64,000 nt of DNA from Alphaproteobacteria bacterium UBA1301 (GTDB taxonomy: Bacteria > Pseudomonadota > Alphaproteobacteria > Micropepsales > Micropepsaceae). Positions within the stretch are counted from its first letter, which is position 1. Each line of letters starts with the position of its first letter. Location of the stretch: positions 114,067-178,066 of the forward strand of contig DBUB01000007.1 in the NCBI GenBank assembly GCA_002307725.1, read 5' to 3'. Under the pieces are notes generated by a model. It saw only the letters and a program-made list of their open reading frames with translations, ran no database searches and had not been told where the DNA came from. Position numbers and translations under genes: made by a program. Below are positions 8,182 through 16,008 of the stretch, one piece after another.

Positions 8182-9005
8182 CGGGGGGGCTCCTCGGCGG
8201 GAATGGTGAAGGCGACGGTGGTGCCGCGCCCTTCGGCGGAATCGAGCCAAAGCCGTCCACCATGTTGTTCGACCAAAGCCTTGGCGATGGGCAGGCCAAG
8301 ACCGGTCCCTTCATGCGCACGTGTCGAGCCGCCGCGCACTTGTCCGAAGGCTTTGAGCGCGATCTGAACTTGCTCCGGGCTCATGCCGATACCGGTGTCA
8401 CGAACGGACACAGCAATGTAGCGGCTGTCGACGGAGGCTGCAGCCAGTGTGACGGAGCCGCCGTTCGGCGTGAACTTGTGGGCGTTGCTGAGAAGGTTGA
8501 TGACAACTTGCTTGAGGCGCCTGGCGTCGGCGCGCACCATCGGCAGACGGTCGGGCAGCACCACGGCCAGCGTCTGGTGCTTCTCGCTCAGGTGGTGCTC
8601 GACCAGCGAAGCCGCACTGACTAGAATATCGCGCAGAGGGTGCAGTTCGAGATCAAGTTCGAACGTGCCACTCTCGATTTTCGCGACGTCGAGAATATCC
8701 GAGATGATACTGAGCAGATGCTTGCCGGCGTCGTTGATAAGTCCCGCGTATTCGACCGCGCGTTCCTGCGGCAGGCTGACCTTTCCGGCGATGATGTCGG
8801 AAAAGCCAATGATGGCATTGAGCGGCGTCCTCAACTCGTGGCTCATATTGGCGAGGAATTCGCTTTTTGCGCGGGAGGCTAGGGCTTGTTCCATGGCCGC
8901 AGCGCGGAGCGCACGCTCGCCGCGTTGTCGCGACACGCACTGCCCCATGTCGAATGTGTATCGTGAGAGGAGCGATGTCCGCCCCTGACGCGATCCTGCC
9001 GCCAT
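8178..9005 (-). CDS. Sensor-less histidine kinase coupled to the HerA-type ATPase
   Basis: A soluble histidine kinase of about 275 residues. The H-box NMSHELRTPLNAIIGFSD holds the phosphoaccepting His, the N-box reads LLSNAHKFTPNGG, and the ATP lid carries DTGIGM and GTGLGLPIAKALVEQHGG. The short basic N terminus has no PAS, GAF or transmembrane domain, so input must come from a partner. Its stop codon overlaps the start of the HerA-type ATPase. The chosen start (MAAGSRQGRTS) has a GGAG ribosome-binding site 5 bases away; an ATG at 9065 would add 20 residues and one at 8948 would remove 19. No response regulator is adjacent. Confidence 0.88.
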   Translation of the reverse strand: MAAGSRQGRTSLLSRYTFDMGQCVSRQRGERALRAAAMEQALASRAKSEFLANMSHELRTPLNAIIGFSDIIAGKVSLPQERAVEYAGLINDAGKHLLSIISDILDVAKIESGTFELDLELHPLRDILVSAASLVEHHLSEKHQTLAVVLPDRLPMVRADARRLKQVVINLLSNAHKFTPNGGSVTLAAASVDSRYIAVSVRDTGIGMSPEQVQIALKAFGQVRGGSTRAHEGTGLGLPIAKALVEQHGGRLWLDSAEGRGTTVAFTIPAEEPPR

Positions 9006-9150
9006 TTTGCTCCGCCCATGCTTTTTCGCACGTAGAGCGAAAGTACCGCTTCGTGCACTAAGCAAAGGTTTAAGAATACCCGTCAGCGCTGTAAGAAGAC
9101 GGCGTCGTTAGTCGTTTGTTAAAATTCCTTACCATCGTGTTACCAAACGA

Positions 9151-9178
9151 AAAGCGCCGCCCTCGCGGACGGCGCTTT
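9151..9178 (-). terminator. Intrinsic terminator of the M3 peptidase gene
   Basis: Nine-base perfect stem AAAGCGCCG/CGGCGCTTT with a 10-base loop, 20 bases after the peptidase stop codon; on the minus strand it is followed by TTTTCGTTT. It separates the peptidase transcript from the kinase/HerA transcript. Confidence 0.8.
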
Positions 9179-9198
9179 CGCGAAACAATCGCGTCCGA

Positions 9199-11325
9199 TC
9201 AGGATTTCTTCGGCGCCGGGAAGCCGCGATCGCGCATCAGGGCATCGACGGTCGCATCGTGGCCGCGGAACTTACGATAGGCATCCGCCGCTTCCACCGT
9301 GTTGCCGACTGAGATGATGTCGTCGTGCAGCTTCTGGCACAGCGCCTTGTCGTAATAGCCGCCCGGCGCTTCTTCGAAGGCTTCCGCCGCATCGGCCACC
9401 AGAACGTCGGCCCACATGTAGTTGAAATAGCCGGCCGCATAGCCTTCGCCGCCGAAGATGTGCCCGAAGTGGGGCAGGCGGTGACGCATGACGATCTCGT
9501 CCGGCATGCCGATCTCGGCGAGCGTCGTCTTTTCGAATGTCGCAGCGTCGATCGGGGTGGCACCGGCCAGATGCAGCTTCATGTCGAGAATGGCAGAGGC
9601 CAGGAATTCCACAGTCAAAAAGCCCTGGTTGAAGGTCTTGGCGCTTTTGATCTTGGCAACCAGTTCGTCGGGCATTGGCTTGCCGGTTTCGAAATGCACC
9701 GCAAAGCGTGATAGCACTTCATGGGTCGGCAGCCAGTGCTCGTTGAGCTGGCTCGGGAATTCGACGAAGTCCCGCACCACGCTGGTACCTGCCAGCGACG
9801 GATAGGTCACGTTGGAATTCATGCCGTGCAAGGCGTGGCCAAATTCGTGGAACATGGTGGTGGCGTCGTCCCACGAGATCAGAATCGGCTTGCCGTCGCC
9901 GGCCGGCACGAAATTGCAGTTGTTGGAGACGATCGGGGCGATCGGCGTCTTGAAGCGTTCCTGGGTGCGGTATTCGTTCATCCAGGCGCCGGAGCTTTTG
10001 CCCGCCCGCGCGTAAGGATCAAAATACCACAGCGCGACGTGCTTGCCACCCCGGGTGACTTCGAAGATACGGATGTCCTTGTGCACCGTCGGCAGGCCGT
10101 GGATTTCGCTGAACTTGAGGCCATGCACCTCGCCCGCCGCCCAGAACATGCCTTCGCGGATTTTGTCGAGCTGCAGGTACGGCTTCATCACGCTTTCGTC
10201 GAGGTCGTATTTCGCTTTGCGCACCTTCTCGGCATAGAAGCGATAGTCCCACGGCGCGATCTTGATGCCAGCGCCTTCAGCGTCGGCGATTTTCTGCATG
10301 TCGGCGACTTCCTCGTGGACGCGCGCCACCGCTGGTGCCCACACCTTCATCAGCAGGTCCATCGCCGCATTCGGCGTCTTGGCCATTTGATAGTCGCAGA
10401 TCCAGTGCGCGAAGGTCGGATAGCCGAGCAGTTTGGCCTTTTCGGCTCGCAGCGAAAGAATCTTCGCGATGTTGGCCTTGTTGTCGTGGGCGTCGTTGTT
10501 GTCGCCACGCGAGGTCCACATGCGGAAGGCTTTTTCGCGCAAGGTCCGGTTGGTCGAATAGGTGAGGAGCGGCTCCATTGCCGAGCGCGTATTAGCGAAG
10601 ACGTATTTGCTGTCGAGCTTTTTGTCCTTGGCTGCTTCCGCTGCCGCCGCAATGAGCCAATCAGGCAGGCCCGCGAGATCGGCCTTCTCCAGTGTTAGCC
10701 ACACGCTCTCTTCATCGAGGAGTTCGTTCTGGCTGAAATCGGTGTAGAGCTTGGAGAGGTCCTGGTTGACCTCGGCCAGCCGCTTCTTTCCCGCTGTATC
10801 AAGGGCGGCGCCTTCGCGTACGAAGCGGCGATAGGTGACCCAGGTGAGGCGTTGCTGCTCGGGGCTCAGGCCGCTGGTTTCGCGTTTGTCGTACACCGCC
10901 TTGATGCGGGCGAACAACGCCGGGTTCTGCACCACCTCGTCGCCAAAGGCGGCGAAGACCGGGTTCATCGCTTTTTCCACCGCCTTCATGGCGTCGTCGT
11001 CCATGGTGGAGGCGTAGATGTTGAAGATCGCGGCGCCGCGCCCGAGCGGGCGGCCAGCGTCTTCGAGGGCGACGATGGTGTTGGCGAAGGTCGGCGGAGC
11101 CTTGCTGTTGGCGATCTTGGCGATCTCGGCCCGGTTGAGGTCGATGGCGTGCTTCAGGGCATCGGCGAACGCGCCGACCTTAGCCTTACGAAAGTCGGGA
11201 ACGCCACCGTACGGTCCTGTCCAGGGATCAAGCAGCGGGGACTTTGGAGCGGCAGCCATCATGGGACCCATCGCGGCAAGAGCGGTTGTGGCGACGGAAG
11301 CTAACAGAAATTGGCGTCTTTGCAT
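9199..11325 (-). CDS. dcp: Exported M3-family peptidyl-dipeptidase (Dcp-like)
   Basis: A 708-residue zinc metallopeptidase of family M3 that removes C-terminal dipeptides from peptides. The zinc site FHEFGHALHG is at about residue 491, and the family segments GYAAGYFNYMWADVLVADA and FVEFPSQLNEHW follow. The N terminus MQRRQFLLASVATTALAAMGP looks like a twin-arginine or Sec signal peptide (RRQFL followed by a hydrophobic stretch and AAA), so the enzyme is probably periplasmic. The start has a GGGAG ribosome-binding site. It is a single-gene unit that diverges from nsrR and ends in an intrinsic terminator. Confidence 0.93.
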   Translation of the reverse strand: MQRRQFLLASVATTALAAMGPMMAAAPKSPLLDPWTGPYGGVPDFRKAKVGAFADALKHAIDLNRAEIAKIANSKAPPTFANTIVALEDAGRPLGRGAAIFNIYASTMDDDAMKAVEKAMNPVFAAFGDEVVQNPALFARIKAVYDKRETSGLSPEQQRLTWVTYRRFVREGAALDTAGKKRLAEVNQDLSKLYTDFSQNELLDEESVWLTLEKADLAGLPDWLIAAAAEAAKDKKLDSKYVFANTRSAMEPLLTYSTNRTLREKAFRMWTSRGDNNDAHDNKANIAKILSLRAEKAKLLGYPTFAHWICDYQMAKTPNAAMDLLMKVWAPAVARVHEEVADMQKIADAEGAGIKIAPWDYRFYAEKVRKAKYDLDESVMKPYLQLDKIREGMFWAAGEVHGLKFSEIHGLPTVHKDIRIFEVTRGGKHVALWYFDPYARAGKSSGAWMNEYRTQERFKTPIAPIVSNNCNFVPAGDGKPILISWDDATTMFHEFGHALHGMNSNVTYPSLAGTSVVRDFVEFPSQLNEHWLPTHEVLSRFAVHFETGKPMPDELVAKIKSAKTFNQGFLTVEFLASAILDMKLHLAGATPIDAATFEKTTLAEIGMPDEIVMRHRLPHFGHIFGGEGYAAGYFNYMWADVLVADAAEAFEEAPGGYYDKALCQKLHDDIISVGNTVEAADAYRKFRGHDATVDALMRDRGFPAPKKS

Positions 11326-11515
11326 GGGAACTCCCGGGAATATTGAGCGAAATCAACTTTGGCTCTTTGGACAGTTAGTCTCAATTCACGCCGGCGCGAG
11401 CCCCCGCGTCAGGATGTCGTAGGTAAAGTGGCATGGAAAATACCTCTCCTAATCCGCCTTCCGCTATGATGGCCGAAAGCCGCTAAGGTCATAGGCGGCG
11501 GTCGGGAGAAATGCT

Positions 11516-11974
11516 GTGCGCCTTACTCTGCATACAGATTATGCGCTGCGCATGTTGACATTGCTGGCGCTTGAACCGGAAGAACTGCACACGATCGCCA
11601 GCGTGGCACAGCGCTATCGTATTTCACGCAACCACCTGATGAAAGTCGCGCAGACTTTAATTCAAGCGGGTTTTGTGGCTTCCGTGCGCGGGCGTCACGG
11701 CGGATTGAAGCTGGGCATGGACCCGGCCGCGATTCGAATCGGTGCCGTGGTGCGCGCCACCGAAGACGGTTTTGCGATGGTTGAGTGCTTTGACCGCCGC
11801 CGCAATACCTGCGTCATCACCCCGGCCTGCGGTCTCAGAAAGCCGCTGGACGAGGCAGTCCAGGCGTTCCTCGACGTGCTCGACAAGACCTCACTCGCCG
11901 ATGTGTCGCAGGTTCCGGGCAAGGCCACCCGCATGCGCCGGCTCTTGACCGAAGGAACCGCCGCGGCGGTCTGA
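11516..11974 (+). CDS. nsrR: Rrf2-family regulator, NsrR type (nitric-oxide-sensing repressor)
   Basis: A 152-residue Rrf2-family transcription factor. The winged helix lies in residues 1-80 (MRLTLHTDYALRML, then SRNHLMKVAQTLIQAGFV and VRGRHGGLKL). Three cysteines at 91, 99 and 105 (spacing X7 and X5, in ECFDRRRNTCVITPACGLR) match the Fe-S ligands of NsrR. NsrR normally represses nitric-oxide detoxification genes, losing repression when NO attacks the cluster. The start is GTG with a GGGAG ribosome-binding site. No NO-detoxification gene is next to it, so its targets must lie elsewhere. A terminator follows 92 bases after the stop. Confidence 0.92.
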   Translation: MRLTLHTDYALRMLTLLALEPEELHTIASVAQRYRISRNHLMKVAQTLIQAGFVASVRGRHGGLKLGMDPAAIRIGAVVRATEDGFAMVECFDRRRNTCVITPACGLRKPLDEAVQAFLDVLDKTSLADVSQVPGKATRMRRLLTEGTAAAV

Positions 11975-12066
11975 CGGACCAAATCGTGGCCAAACGGCCG
12001 GATCGGACCAGCTTCACGTTTCACAAATTGGAACGGGTGGAATAAACATGATCCCTGGAGTCTGAT

Positions 12067-12106
12067 GGCTCCCGATTCCGGGCGAGGGGTCCGGAGCCGC
12101 TTTTTT
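12067..12106 (+). terminator. Probable intrinsic terminator between nsrR and the LacI gene
   Basis: GGCTCC at 12067-12072 pairs with GGAGCC at 12093-12098, followed by GC and TTTTTT (12101-12106). The long loop contains a competing TCCGG/CCGGA pair. If it ends the nsrR transcript, the ATG at 12065, which lies at its foot, is unlikely to start the LacI protein. Confidence 0.6.
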
Positions 12107-12118
12107 GTGAAGGCCAGG

Positions 12119-13234
12119 ATGGCCCGGACTATCGAACCACTCGATCCTAAGAAGCCGTCGTCGCGCAAGTTGCGCGGAGCGACCACCATTCTCGATGTAG
12201 CGCGCCGCGCCGGCGTCTCGCCGATGACTGTATCCCGCGTCGTCAATGGCGAGAAGAACGTGCGCCCTGCGACCCGTGCAGCTGTGCTCGCCGCGGTCAA
12301 AGCGCTGAACTACTCCCCCAATCCGGCGGCCCGTTCGCTGGCGGGTGCCGAGGCGGCGCGTATCGGCCTGATCTATTCCAATCCGTCCGCGGCCTATCTC
12401 TCCGAATTTCTGGTCGGCGCGCTCGATGAGGCCAGCCGCACCTCGGTGCAGATCATGCTCGAGAAGTGCGAAGCGACGTCGGCGGCCGAACGGGGCGCCG
12501 TGCGCAAGCTGGTGGCCTCCGGGGCTGCAGGTGTGATCCTGCCCCCGCCCCTGTGTGAAAGCCACGACGTGCTCGACGAATTGAGGATTTCCGGTCTTCC
12601 CACCGTTGCCGTCGCTACCGGCCGGTTCGGCAAGGAAGCCAGTTGCGTGCGCATCAACGACTATGCCGCTTCGCGCGAGATGACCAATTACCTGCTCACT
12701 TTGGGCCACCGGCGCATCGGCTTTATTAAAGGTCATCCCAACCAAACCGCTTCGATTGAACGCGAAAAGGGCTTTACCAGCGCGCTCGCTGACGCTGGTC
12801 TCAAGCTCGATCCGGCGATGATGGTACAGGGCTATTTCAGCTACCGTTCGGGCTTGGACGCGGCGGAGACGCTTTTAACCTTGAAGCAGGTGCCGACCGC
12901 GATCTTCGCCAGCAACGACGATATGGCGGCGGCCGCGGTTTCGGTCGCCCATCGCAAGGGCCTCGACGTTCCGCGCGACCTGTCGGTGGTCGGTTTTGAC
13001 GATACCTCGATCGCCACCAACATCTGGCCCGAACTGACCACCATCCGTCAGCCGATCACCGCGATGGCCGAAGTCGCGATCGATCTCATCGTACAGGCGA
13101 TCCGCAACCATAAGCGGAGCGGTGGTGAGGTCAAATCGGTGGACCACCTCGTCACTTATTCGCTGATCAAGCGCGGTTCCGCCGCCTCGCCTCCCAATCT
13201 TCCAAAGCCTGTACCCAAACCGGCGGCGGAGTAA
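12119..13234 (+). CDS. LacI-family transcriptional regulator of the sugar locus
   Basis: A LacI/GalR-family regulator of 371 residues from the chosen start. The helix-turn-helix is TILDVARRAGVSPMTVSRVVNG, preceded by a 20-residue basic leader (MARTIEPLDPKKPSSRK), then hinge helix PNPAARSLAG and a periplasmic-binding-protein-like sensor domain with LGHRRIGFIKG and DLSVVGFDDTSIATNIWPELTTI. It probably represses the downstream sugar genes, since LacI-type operator matches lie before the porter and before the Na+/sugar symporter. The ATG at 12119 has GAAGG upstream; an in-frame ATG at 12065 would add 18 residues but falls inside a terminator-like hairpin. The inducing sugar is not known. Confidence 0.92.
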   Translation: MARTIEPLDPKKPSSRKLRGATTILDVARRAGVSPMTVSRVVNGEKNVRPATRAAVLAAVKALNYSPNPAARSLAGAEAARIGLIYSNPSAAYLSEFLVGALDEASRTSVQIMLEKCEATSAAERGAVRKLVASGAAGVILPPPLCESHDVLDELRISGLPTVAVATGRFGKEASCVRINDYAASREMTNYLLTLGHRRIGFIKGHPNQTASIEREKGFTSALADAGLKLDPAMMVQGYFSYRSGLDAAETLLTLKQVPTAIFASNDDMAAAAVSVAHRKGLDVPRDLSVVGFDDTSIATNIWPELTTIRQPITAMAEVAIDLIVQAIRNHKRSGGEVKSVDHLVTYSLIKRGSAASPPNLPKPVPKPAAE

Positions 13235-13379
13235 CTATGCTCAGGGTTGCAGCGGTAACCATCCGCTTGCGGTCAAGTATCGCGGGAAGGTGTCGCAAAC
13301 ATCGGCCCATGGTCATTGACGGGCTTCTGACAGCGCTTCCATAGTGCGCCCTGTTTTGGTCACTTTGCTGCCTGCTTGC

Positions 13380-13393
13380 TGGTAACGCTATCA
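13380..13393 (+). promoter_or_regulatory. LacI-type operator before the sugar porter
   Basis: TGGTAACGCTATCA, an imperfect palindrome centred on CG, 106 bases before the porter start. This is the usual shape of LacI-family sites and resembles published Caulobacter XylR sites of the form TGGTAGCGCTAACA. A closely related site (11 of 14 identical) lies before the Na+/sugar symporter. Confidence 0.6.
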
Positions 13394-13498
13394 ATGTGCT
13401 GCCACCAGGGGCTAGGGTAGAGGTGTAAACCCGGCAGACCGCTAAGAGTCTGCGTGACGGGAGAGGAACAGGACAGATGCTCGAGAAAGGGGTTACTG

Positions 13499-14998
13499 AT
13501 GGCCAAGTCTAATACGGCTCTTGTGGTGGCGTTGACGCTCACGGCGGCGCTTGGCGGCCTGCTGTTCGGCTATGACACGGCGGTCATTTCCGGCGCCGTC
13601 GCCGCGATTGATCATAACTTCATCAATCCGCAAACCAATCTATCGGAAACGGCGCGTTCGAGCCTCTCCGGTTGGGCGATTTCCTGTGCTTTGCTCGGTT
13701 GTATCCTGGGTGCGTTCGTCGCTGGTCCGTTCTCCACAAAATGGGGGCGCAAGCCGGCATTGATGTTCTCTGCCGCGCTGTTCTTCATCGGTTCACTTGG
13801 TTCTGCCATTCCGGAATTTGGCTTCGGCCCGATCGGCGGGATGGGTCCGGCGGCACTCACACCGTTCATCATCTATCGCATTATTGGTGGCATCGGTGTC
13901 GGCATTGCTTCGATGATCTCGCCGCTTTACATCGCCGAGATCGCGCCTCCGAAAATCCGCGGTACGCTCGTCACATTCCAGCAGATCGCCATCGTTGGTG
14001 GCATGTTGATCGTCTATTTTGTCAACTGGGCCATTGCGATTCAGGGCCACGGCGACGACAGTTGGGTGCTTGCGGTCGGCTGGCGCTGGATGCTGGCTTC
14101 GGAAGTCGTTCCGGCCATCGTATTCTTCGTTCTGATGCTGTTCGTGCCCGACACCCCGCGCTGGTATGTGATGCGCGGCAAGGACGCCGCCGCGTTACGC
14201 GTGCTGACCAAGCTGACTGACTTGGACCAAGCCAAGAACACGCTGAAGGAAATCGAACAGACTCTGGTTCAGAAGACCAGGCCGCTGCTCAGCTTCGGGT
14301 TCCTGGTGATTTTTGTCGGCATCATGCTGTCGGTGTTCCAGCAACTCGTCGGCATCAACGCGGTCCTCTATTACGCGCCGTTGATGTTCTCCAATCTCGG
14401 AGCCTCTACCGACAGCGCCTTCCTCCAGACGATCGTCGTTGGGGTGGCCATGGTGACCTTTACCATTGTCGCCCAGGTTACAGTCGATCGCTGGGGCCGT
14501 AAGCCATTGTTGATTACGGGCGCATTGATCATGGCAGTTGCGATGATCGCGCTGGGCTTCCTGTTCAACGGAGCCGGTCAGCACGGTGTCGCAAGCGCGA
14601 CGCTGCAAATGTCGAAGGCAACCGGATTGTGGGCGCTGATTGCGGTCGTCACCTACATCGCAGGCTTCTCGCTGTCTTGGGGACCGGTGACTTGGGTGAT
14701 GCTGGCTGAAATCTTCCCGAACTCGATCAAAGGCAAAGCCATGGCGATTGCCGTGGCGGCGCAGTGGATCGCCAATTTGTTCGTCTCCTGGTCGTTCAAG
14801 GTGCTCGACGGCAACTCAGCGCTCAACACCGCGTTCAACCACGGATTCGCGTACTGGCTGTACGGTGCAGCTTCGCTCTTGGCCGCGTTGTTCGTAATGA
14901 AGTTTGTCCCGGAAACCATGGGGCGCAGCCTCGAATCCATTCAGGAACTCTGGCACCACACGCCGAAAGACAAGAAAGTGGACGCAGCAAGCAAATGA
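13499..14998 (+). CDS. Sugar porter, MFS family (XylE/GalP-like sugar:H+ symporter)
   Basis: A 499-residue major-facilitator sugar porter of the inner membrane with 12 predicted transmembrane helices. Family signatures are clear: GGLLFGYDTAVISGA in helix 1, RKPALMF after helix 2, RIIGGIGVGIASMISPLYIAE, PDTPRWYVMRGK, QQLVGINAVLYYAP in helix 7 and VPETMGRSLE at the end. It should import a monosaccharide with protons. The start MAKSNTALVV follows AAAGGGG; an upstream in-frame ATG at 13454 would add 15 polar residues. Its stop overlaps the aldose-epimerase start by ATGA. A LacI-type operator precedes it, so it is probably induced with the glycosidases. Confidence 0.95.
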   Translation: MAKSNTALVVALTLTAALGGLLFGYDTAVISGAVAAIDHNFINPQTNLSETARSSLSGWAISCALLGCILGAFVAGPFSTKWGRKPALMFSAALFFIGSLGSAIPEFGFGPIGGMGPAALTPFIIYRIIGGIGVGIASMISPLYIAEIAPPKIRGTLVTFQQIAIVGGMLIVYFVNWAIAIQGHGDDSWVLAVGWRWMLASEVVPAIVFFVLMLFVPDTPRWYVMRGKDAAALRVLTKLTDLDQAKNTLKEIEQTLVQKTRPLLSFGFLVIFVGIMLSVFQQLVGINAVLYYAPLMFSNLGASTDSAFLQTIVVGVAMVTFTIVAQVTVDRWGRKPLLITGALIMAVAMIALGFLFNGAGQHGVASATLQMSKATGLWALIAVVTYIAGFSLSWGPVTWVMLAEIFPNSIKGKAMAIAVAAQWIANLFVSWSFKVLDGNSALNTAFNHGFAYWLYGAASLLAALFVMKFVPETMGRSLESIQELWHHTPKDKKVDAASK

Positions 14999-15861
14999 TC
15001 ACACTCGGACGGGGCAAATTCGAACTCGACATCGCCCCAGAAATCGGTGGAGCCATCACGCGTTTCGAGCACGGAGGCAAGCCCGTCATGCGGCACGTGC
15101 CGCACGGCGAGACCAACGTGCTTGAGATGTGTGCGTTTCCGCTCGTGCCCTATGCTAATCGCATCGCGAACGGAAGTTTTTCCTTCGGTGGCAAGGATTA
15201 TCGTCTGCCGCTAAATTTCGGTGAGCATCCCCATTCGCTGCACGGCCACGGCTGGCAAACCGCATGGCGGGCAGAAACCACGTCGCGCGATCGCGTCAGC
15301 CTCATGTTCGATCATGCGCCCGATGCCTGGGCATGGACCTATTCGGCCAAGCAGGTGTTCACGATGACCGAAGACGGCCTGCTCTTGACGCTGTCGCTCT
15401 GCAGTCGCGACGACAAGCCGATGCCCTACAGCCTCGGCTTGCATCCCTACTTTCCGCGCCGCCCTGGTTCGACGCTCAAAGCTGCGGTCAAGGGCATGTG
15501 GCTCGCCGACGGCACCTTGATGCCGACAGAGCATGTTGCCGCAGGCGAACTGATCGACCTCAATGCCGGTCAGATCGTCTCCAAGGCGCCCTTCATCGAT
15601 AACACCTTCACCGGCTGGCAAGGTCCGGCGGTGATCACGCAGCCCGAACTCGGTCTCGAGATCACATTGACGGCCTCGGCGAATTCGTCCTTCCTGCATG
15701 TGTTTGTTCCGGAAGGGACGGACTTCTTCTGTGCCGAGCCGACCACGGCGATGCCTAACGCCTTCAACCGTCCCGAATCGCCTGACGTTTCGGGCGTGAA
15801 GGTTCTGGCGCCAGGCGCAACCGCCGCGATCGAGATGCGAATCGCCGTGCGCGGGCTGTAA
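14995..15861 (+). CDS. galM: Aldose 1-epimerase (mutarotase) family protein
   Basis: A 288-residue GalM-like mutarotase that interconverts alpha and beta anomers of an aldose. Visible family elements are EIGGAITRFEHGGKPVMR, FPLVPYANRIANGSF (substrate-binding Arg), LHGHGWQTAW, LGLHPYFPR (catalytic His) and VPEGTDFFCAEPTTAMPNAFN, which carries the catalytic Glu region. It overlaps the porter stop codon by ATGA and is therefore translationally coupled to it: the porter brings in a sugar and the epimerase readies its anomer for a kinase or dehydrogenase. A strong terminator follows. The long in-frame extension upstream lies inside the porter gene and is not real. Confidence 0.9.
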   Translation: MITLGRGKFELDIAPEIGGAITRFEHGGKPVMRHVPHGETNVLEMCAFPLVPYANRIANGSFSFGGKDYRLPLNFGEHPHSLHGHGWQTAWRAETTSRDRVSLMFDHAPDAWAWTYSAKQVFTMTEDGLLLTLSLCSRDDKPMPYSLGLHPYFPRRPGSTLKAAVKGMWLADGTLMPTEHVAAGELIDLNAGQIVSKAPFIDNTFTGWQGPAVITQPELGLEITLTASANSSFLHVFVPEGTDFFCAEPTTAMPNAFNRPESPDVSGVKVLAPGATAAIEMRIAVRGL

Positions 15862-15883
15862 CGGTATCAACTGTAATTGTTAT

Positions 15884-15913
15884 AAAACGCCGATTTTTGC
15901 CGATCGGCGTTTT
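15884..15913 (+). terminator. Intrinsic terminator after the porter/epimerase pair
   Basis: Eleven-base perfect stem AAAACGCCGAT/ATCGGCGTTTT with an 8-base loop, 23 bases after the epimerase stop; a T-run is part of the descending arm. It is symmetrical enough to work in both directions. Confidence 0.85.
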
Positions 15914-15939
15914 GCTTTATGGGTCGTGCTTCCTATCCG

Positions 15940-15950
15940 GAAACCGTTTC
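15940..15950 (+). promoter_or_regulatory. GAAAC-C-GTTTC inverted repeat before the GH3 gene
   Basis: Perfect 5-bp inverted repeat around one base, about 60 bases before the glucosidase start. LacI-family sites of the GAAACCGGTTTC kind look similar but have an even-length centre, so this may be a variant operator, a promoter-proximal site or chance. Confidence 0.3.
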
Positions 15951-16008
15951 TCACTTTCCGGGAAGCGCTTTATGGTCCGCTAACTGAGATTCCAGGAGAA
16001 TTGGGCGC

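Noticed and set aside
6985..8367. 460-residue open frame on the + strand
   Set aside because: Antisense shadow of the HerA-type ATPase, with no recognisable motif.
12065..12118. ATG at 12065 as start of the LacI protein
   Set aside because: It has a GGAG element but falls at the foot of a terminator-like hairpin; the extra 18 residues have no family similarity.
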